Shown here in pieces: positions 57,536-64,000 of a stretch of DNA of 64,000 nucleotides. Positions within the stretch are counted from its first letter, which is position 1. The number at the start of each line of letters is the position of its first letter. The translations under genes and the position numbers were made by a program. The DNA is from Clarkia xantiana subsp. parviflora (lineage: Eukaryota; Streptophyta; Magnoliopsida; Myrtales; Onagraceae). The notes beneath the pieces were generated by a model. That model ran no database searches and had not been told where the DNA came from. It saw only the letters and a list, made by a program, of their open reading frames with translations. Where the stretch lies: contig JAPTYO010000007.1 in assembly GCA_036873135.1 (NCBI GenBank), forward strand, positions 24,844,763-24,908,762, written 5' to 3'.

Positions 57536-60500
57536 ATGAAGAATTTTGGAAGACCATTTGAAGGAATCATCAAAGATGTAGAAGGAAGGGCAGCTTGCTA
57601 TAGGCAGGACTGGTCTTGTTCTTTTCGCAATGGAATGAGGTATCTCTCTCTAATTCCTCAATTTGCATTCTCTATTTGTGTTCTTTACTTGGGTAATCTG
57701 TGTTGCACCTAAAATCCGACCTAGGATGATGTTTTTGGAAAATTTGAATTTTTAAATAGTTTAATTAATTAAGTCTAATTAGAAATCTAAATTGCTTAAG
57801 AGAAGAATGATTAAACGCCTAAAATCTAAATTGTGCTGTGCGCAAACCGAAATCGGGTGTTTACAATCTGTTTGTCATAGAATGACTAAGTGTTTGAAGC
57901 TATTTTGTTCAGGATATTGGCACCAACTGCATATATCTTCTTTGCATCCGCTCTTCCAGTTATAGCCTTTGGGGAGCAACTCAACCGCGATACAGGTGAG
58001 ATTCTACCCATTCCTCTGCAGATTCTGAACTGATTTCTTGCTGAATGCTCTTTCTGAATTAATTTTTTTCCTTTAATTGCCTTAGATGGAAGCTTGAGCA
58101 CAGTGGAGACATTAGCATCAACTGCTATTTGTGGGATTATCCATTCCATCTTAGGAGGGCAGCCTCTTTTGATCCTTGGAGTAGCAGAACCAACTGTTAT
58201 TATGTACACTTATTTGTACAACTTTGCCAAGGGAAGACCCGACTTAGGTCGAGAACTGTACTTGGCTTGGGCTGGATGGTAAGTAAGAGTGTCAATTCTT
58301 GACCTTTTCTCAATCTATATACTTAATATAATGTCCAATGATGATAGTTTCTACTTTCTATCAGGGTTTGTGTCTGGACAGCAATATTTCTGTGCCTTCT
58401 GGCAATATTCAACGCTTGCACAATTATCACCCGGTTTACAAGGATTGCAGGCGAGCTCTTTGGCATGTTAATTGCTGTCCTTTTCATTCAAGAGGCCATT
58501 AAGGTAGTCTTAGACTTTAATATATATGGGGATTAAATTCTGTTGGTTTACTTTTTAGCTTTTAGAGGTGAGATTGGAGCACTGCATTGTACTCATGAGA
58601 AATAATGTGGATGTTGCAGGGGGTGGTAAGTGAATTCGGTATCCCGAAAGCTGAAAATTCAACTTTGGACAAGTATCAGTTCCAATGGCTATATGCAAAT
58701 GGGTTGCTTGCTGTCATTTTTGCCTTTGGTTTGCTCTACACTGCCCTTAAGAGCAGAAGAGCAAGAACTTGGCGATACGGAACCATCCGGTTGCGAGGTT
58801 TCGTGGCTGACTATGGTGTACCTTTAATGGTTGTGGTTTGGACGGCGATGTCTTTTGCAGTACCGAGCAAAGTTCCAAAGGGTGTTCCTAGGAGGCTGTT
58901 CTGCCCACTACCATGGGAATCTGCTTCCCTCTACCACTGGACAGTGATTAAGGTATTTATTATAACAGTCCAATTATATGTCATGTTGCTAATCGTTGTT
59001 CCAGATTTAAAATGTTCATATTCGGTGTACCAACTATCAAATTGGTTGTTTTGCACTTTTTTCTCTTAAAATTGCGAACAAAAACATGTTTTTAAGCACC
59101 AAATAAGCCTAAACCATGAGCAACAAATCAGATACATAGAAAAAAGTGAAAAGCAACATAAGTTTGTTGCTTAAAACATCAATTTTAACGCTAAATTCAT
59201 TCGGAAAAAATGAGAAGCAACAAATCTGATAGTTGGTACACTGAATACCAACATTTTATTATGATGGTGTGACTGCTTGTTTAGGATTCATGTTTGATTG
59301 ATATTTGCATTTAATCACTATTCAGGATATGTGGAGGGTTCCTCCAATGTACATATTTGCTGCCATTATCCCGGCCATCATGATCGCCGGATTATACTTC
59401 TTCGACCACAGTGTGGCCTCGCAATTGGCACAGCAAAAGGAGTTCAATCTGAAGAAGCCATCTGCTTACCACTACGACATCTTGTTGCTCGGGCTAATGG
59501 TACACACGCCTCCTCTCCTTCGTTTCGAGTCAGCAAATTACTATTTTTTATTTCATAGTTCATACTAATGAAATGATGTATGCTCTCTTCATCATGTGGC
59601 TTAGACTCTGCTTTGTGGGTTGCTCGGAATTCCTCCATCAAACGGCGTCCTCCCGCAATCTCCTATGCACACAAAGAGTCTCGCAGTTCTTCGTGGACAG
59701 GTCTGTCTAGGTTGCTTGATATGCGAAGACGTTATATGAACCTATAAACAGTCTCAACTATATGTCATGTTGCTAATTGTTGTCCCATATTTAAAATGTT
59801 GATATTTGGTGTCCAAACAATCAAATTTGGTGTTTTCCACTTTTTTCGACTGATTTTGGCGTTAAAATTGGAGTTTTAAGCATAACATGTTTTTGTTTTG
59901 TCAAGTTTAGGGGAGAAAAAATAAAAATAAACAAATATGATAGTTGGAACAACGAATATCAACAATATTAAATCTGGGACAGCTTGTAGTTGAGATCGTT
60001 TTTACGTTCTTAACCCAAAATTATATCCCATTTAGGTGATGTATACTTAAGGGATTTTTTATATTTTTCCAGCTGATTCGGAAGAGGATGGTTCAGAGTG
60101 CAAAAGAATGCATGAAGAAGCGAGCAAGCAACTCGGAGATTTACGGAAAGATGCAAGCAGTTTTCATAGAAATGGACTCAAATCCAGCTGTAAGTTTGTT
60201 CTACAGAGTTGTTTGTTCATTTCAATCTTTGTGGTTCGGTTTTCCTTATCGTGTTATGTTACCAACAGACTCCAAGAGTGGCTAAAGAGTTGGAGGAGTT
60301 GAAGGAGGCAGTTATGAAAACCGAGGATGGAGGAGATGACACCTCGAACTGCAAGTTCGACCCAGAGAAGTGCATCGAAGACTACTTGCCTGTTCGGGTA
60401 AACGAGCAGCGGATGAGCAACCTTTTGCAGTCTCTTCTCGTGGCTATATCGGTTTCTGCAATACCAGTGATCAAGCTGATACCCACCTCAGTTCTATGGG

Positions 60501-61506
60501 GTTACTTTGCTTATATGGCCATTGACAGTTTACCAGGGAACCAGTTCTGGGAAAGAATGCTTTTGCTCTTTGTCCCACCAACTCGACGTTACAAGTAAGT
60601 CGAACGTACGGATTTTGGTTTCCGTTCGTGTCATCTTTTTTGCTTATATTTATAATCGAGTAAAAATTGGTAATTTGTGACAGGGTTTTAGAGGGTGTGC
60701 ATGCTTCTTTTGTCGAATCCGTTCCGTTCAAGTGTATTGCGGCGTTTACGCTGTTCCAACTCGCTTACCTCGGCCTTTGCTTCGGAGTGACATGGATCCC
60801 GGTTGTTGGAATTCTGTTCCCCTTGCCATTTTTCCTCCTGATAAGCATAAGAGAACACTTGCTTCCCAAGTTATTCAAGCACAGCCATCTTCAAGAGCTT
60901 GATGCTGCTGAGTACGAGGAAATAGCCTCCACCCCTTTCCGAAGCCGGAGTCTTTCCTTCAAGGTATGAAAAATTGAATGTGCGAGTAATCTGTGATTGT
61001 CTTTTCTTAGTGATTATGAGTTGAAGATGTAATATTTATTATAACAACCATCAGGACATAAAACCACCACTGGAGGAGGATTTGAGTGGGGAAGATAGTG
61101 AAGAAGACTTCTATGATGCTGAGATACTGGATGAGATGACAACTAACAGAGGAGAAGTGAAGCTCAGAACTGTGAGCTTCAAAGAAGAGATGCTCTATCA
61201 TGTAAGTAAATCTTCGAACAAATTGCTAGTTAAAGTTTACTTTTGACCTGTTGAGTTTATTGACATTTTTTTCCCATCACGTGGCTGATTCCGTCCAAAA
61301 CATAAAGATTTCTTAATGGAGTTAGCAAACTATAAGCATGGGTTGAGTTAGCAAAATGTTGAAAACAAACTTCAGCTATTAACTTTATTCGACTGTCTAA
61401 ACATCAGCTAGCAGTTTGATAATCATCCCGAGAAAGGAAGCAGTTGTGTTAAGTCTTATTATGGCATCTTTTGCAGGTACTCCCTGAAGAAACATCGCGG
61501 AAGTGA
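57536..61506 (+). CDS. BOR4: Boron (borate) transporter, BOR4-like
   Basis: Twelve exons join in phase to 673 residues: 57536-57639, 57913-57995, 58086-58278, 58365-58503, 58620-58952, 59326-59499, 59605-59700, 60073-60189, 60269-60594, 60684-60963, 61055-61201, 61477-61506. BOR proteins are SLC4-like anion transporters that export borate across the plasma membrane. Family hallmarks: [93 protein letters not shown] and [37 protein letters not shown] at the start and the C-terminal acidic tail ([16 protein letters not shown]) place it nearer BOR4-BOR7 than BOR1; BOR4-type proteins confer high-boron tolerance. Introns 5 and 7 carry foldback MITE copies. Start is the ATG immediately before the conserved N-terminus. 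Confidence 0.95.
58955..59285. mobile_element. Foldback MITE copy in BOR intron 5
   Basis: CAGTCCAATTATATGTCATGTTGCTAATCG-type left arm and an inverted right arm (CAACAAATCTGATAGTTGG ... GAATACCAACATTTT) share order with 13991-14400. The terminal bases are eroded. Confidence 0.62.
59731..60016. mobile_element. Foldback MITE copy in BOR intron 7
   Basis: Left arm GAACCTATAAACAGTCTCAAC and right arm GTTGAGATCGTTTTTACGTTC are inverted copies ending in TTAACCC. Inner sequence (ATATGTCATGTTGCTAATTG) matches the intron 5 copy. Confidence 0.68.
61209..61330. repeat. Dispersed repeat fragment in BOR intron 11, shared with ABCG intron 1
   Basis: TTCGAACAAATTGCTAG ... CCATCACGTG ... GATTCCGTCCAAAACAT repeats words from the serial duplications at 22476-23341, in rearranged order. 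Confidence 0.5.
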
Positions 61507-62035
61507 CAATTGAAAAAGACAATTCAAGTTAGGGGACTGCGTTTCGCTGTTATTACTTCTACAATGGATTTGATGGGGTGGATACTTGCCAGAACATCAA
61601 GGAAGCTCAAAATCAGTAAGTAATCAATATTCAGAATTGATGCAGCACAAGCCGCTTATGATTTTCAATTAATCAGGCAAAGCCATACAGAGGGAGGTAA
61701 TGATGATAGTTTCAAGTAGAACTGAAACATATTCAATCACATTTATGAGATATATATGTAGCCATTGATCCCCGATCGGGATAACCGCCACTTTGGTCTG
61801 ATCTTGATTCGTAATGAGAATGACTCTACATTTCTTCCTCTGTTTCTCTCGTACCCCGCTGGTCGGGTCAACCAATAGCGCATATTGTTATTCCTGTTTG
61901 TAATGGGAAGAATCGTCGATCTTTGTTCGTGTTGAGTTGACAGCTTTTTCAAGCAAGGTCCCATTGCCATTATTATCATCACATTATGGCGTGGTCTGGT
62001 ATTTGAGTTCATTCCGTAGAGGAGTTCGGTGGTGG
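61507..62035. other. Shared 3' region between convergent BOR and AKT1 genes
   Basis: No coding sequence. The two stop codons are about 530 bp apart, so the 3' UTRs of the two transcripts approach or overlap. Confidence 0.5.
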
Positions 62036-63936
62036 CTAGGTAAAGCTTCTGCTAGAAGTCGGGGTCTTGGGGCCGGTGGTTGATTGATCGGTAAGAAGGA
62101 CGAGCTGATCGCCATCTCTAATGAGCTCTATATCCTCGACTTCAGCTCCTTCTTTGGTTATAACCTTTGTGAAATGTTGTCCGAATTTTCGTGATCCAAT
62201 CTGGATTAGTTCGTCGAGAGACTCGGGGAGGAGCACAAGCTTCGGTGCAGCCACTCCCTCGCAGCTGATCATCACTCTATCGGCCGAGCCTTCCATGCTA
62301 AAACCGCTGAACTTTCTCGCACTAGACACGCTACTGCTCCTCTCACCGCCTGCATACGAAAAATTCTTGTGTAAATGCTGTGTTTCCACCAAGCCAATTA
62401 AAACCTGCCAAGTGTCTAAAACTCCACACGATAATGTGACATTAGTTTTGTGTAAACGCCAAGCTTACACAAGAATTGCTCGCATACCTGTATCTGCAGC
62501 AGACTGCATAACCCCGAAAATCGAGTTTTGGAAATGGCTTGGTTTGCGTCTAGGCTTACTATTGAACAAATTAATCTCGGAAACAGTCGGCAGTTCTTGC
62601 ATAAACGGAAGCATTGAAGGCCCGGTTGAGAACTTCCCCGGGGGTGGCATTGCAGGCTCGCTCGAGTGCCTGGCTAGTGGTGTAAAGCCAACACTAGCAC
62701 CACCACCCTTTTTTCCGGGAGCAACGACACCAATGGAAGAGGGCAGCTCAAAGGCGGCAGGCGACTTCTTCTTCTTCTTCTTAGCTTGTGATGAAGTCGT
62801 AACATTCTTGAACATATCTTTGATTTCGTCGTGTCCTTGGTGGTCCGCCAAGCCACGTGGGGTCCAGCCATGGGGGTCGGGCTTGTCCACGTCAGCTCCC
62901 TGGTCCAGCAGGAACTTGACAATGTCAGTGTTTCCTTCTGAAACGGCCGTGTGAAGTGCCGTTGATCCGTTGGTGCTCGGTAACGTCACATCCCCGCCGT
63001 ATTTGATGATATCTTTAAGCATGTCGATGTTGTTCTTCTCAACTGCTGCACAAGCATAAGCGCCCTCTTCTCCTGATGATAAGGTCGCCCCGTTTTCATG
63101 AAGTAGTTTAGCCACAGACTCGTGATTACCCGATATAGCTTCCCATAGAGCAACATTTCCTTCCGAATCTGCAAAATGGATTGGATTCGTAAAAATAATA
63201 ATGAATGATTAAATTAGATAATGACATGTGACGAAACCAACAATTCCGCGCATAATAATTTGTTAAGAGCATACGACAATAAGGACAGACCTCTAATGTT
63301 TGGATCCGCTCCATACTCGAGAAGTAGAGTGACACAATGTTGATTTCCTATAGATGCCGCAATATGCTGTTAGAGAGAAAGAGACTTCAGTTCTCATAAA
63401 ATCTTAAGTTGATAGGTGAATGCGTAACTAACTGCAATTAGTTCATTACCAGGGGTCTTCTGCCGTTTTCATCTCCTTCATTAGGGTCGGAACCCCGTCG
63501 GAGCAACTGATGCAACAGAAGATCATCTCCTCTCATTGCTGCAAAACTTAAGCTTATGGGTAGATCCATTCTTCCTCTAGCTAGAAGTTGTTCAGTGTGG
63601 TTCAATATGTCTTCCATAATAACAGGGTCTTTCTCCTTCATTTCTTTCAAATGCTGCATAATCATATATAACAACCAAATCCATGCCCATTACAACACCA
63701 TATATATATATATTCTTGCTTATATACAATACGAAATCAAGCTAACCAACCTGTAAGAGATTATTGATGATTATAGTACCGTCTCCAACACTGGCCTGAA
63801 CTAGGTTTAAAAATGAGGTACGGTTCAGACGCAAAAGTTGGCACAACCGTTTTGTCCTCACGGTGAACGGTTGTGGACTGTAACATAGCACACCCACTTC
63901 ACCACACACATCTCCTTTTTTGGCCTCCCATACAAC
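62036..63936 (-). CDS. AKT1: Shaker-type inward-rectifying K+ channel AKT1-like, C-terminal part
   Basis: Five exons are visible (63936-63751, 63653-63450, 63366-63291, 63168-62488, 62349-62036), all in phase. The pore and voltage-sensor part is beyond the right edge. AKT1 takes up K+ at the root plasma membrane. The first exon is the end of the cyclic-nucleotide-binding-like domain (AKKGDVCGEVGVLCYSPQPF, then RTKRLCQLLRLNRTSFLN). Ankyrin repeats follow (PISLSFAAMRGDDLLLHQLL, ADPNIR, TALHTAVSEGNTDIVKFLL, DVDKPDPHGWTPRGLADHQG). A Lys-rich linker precedes the C-terminal KHA domain (KLVLLPESLDELIQIG ... IELIRDGDQLVLLTD). Ankyrin regions of AKT1 are bound by CIPK kinases. The stop at 62036 is close to the family's usual end. 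Confidence 0.93.
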
Positions 63937-64000
63937 CTGCACCCGACCCATTTAACGCGCAATACGCGCCAAATTAATTAGCAAATTGATCTACTATTCT

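Overview
The window is nuclear DNA of a flowering plant, most likely a eudicot. Long AT-rich intergenic stretches, many short GT-AG introns, a Tat-type Ty3/gypsy retroelement, numerous MITEs and seven plant gene families support this. I cannot name the species. Gene models below were built by joining reading frames across GT-AG introns and checking codon phase at each junction; all six complete models close without a frameshift or premature stop.

Layout. 1-9072: the 3' part of a non-autonomous Tat-lineage LTR retrotransposon. It has a sense gag-protease-gag frame, two tandem-repeat arrays, a spliced antisense ORF and a 3' LTR, and it abuts a second, older LTR fragment. 10.9-13.8 kb (+): a clade-G PP2C phosphatase (DBP1-like). 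14.5-23.7 kb (-): a complete 22-exon PDR-type ABCG transporter of 1456 residues. 23.7-34.2 kb: gene-free, AT-rich and MITE-rich. 34.2-36.0 kb (-): a BAHD acyltransferase without a recognisable DFGWG motif. 39.1-40.6 kb (+): V-ATPase proteolipid subunit c''. 40.8-42.4 kb (-): an FAD-dependent monooxygenase. 42.4-47.6 kb: repeats including a hAT MITE and a tRNA-derived SINE. 47.6-54.1 kb (+): the deadenylase CCR4 homolog 6. 57.5-61.5 kb (+): a BOR4-type borate exporter. 62.0-64.0 kb (-): the C-terminal part of an AKT1-type K+ channel, whose 5' part lies beyond the window.

The genes are an ordinary chromosomal neighbourhood and not a cluster with one job. Several concern membrane transport (ABCG, V-ATPase, borate, K+), but nothing in the sequence shows co-regulation. 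VHA-c''/monooxygenase and BOR/AKT1 are convergent pairs with short shared 3' regions.

The accessory structure is dominated by a foldback (long inverted repeat) family. Its members end in GGGTTAA...TTAACCC and several have 9-bp target duplications, pointing to Mutator-type mobilisation; members sit in introns of the PP2C, ABCG and BOR genes. The observations I find most worth checking are: AUG-stop mini-uORFs upstream of the borate exporter; serial duplication of the exon 1/intron 1 boundary in the ABCG gene; a 34-bp-periodic palindrome array in the LTR; the dual-gag polyprotein with a multi-intron antisense partner; and a small solo-LTR family with intact 5-bp duplications. I did not find a convincing previously undescribed multi-gene system.
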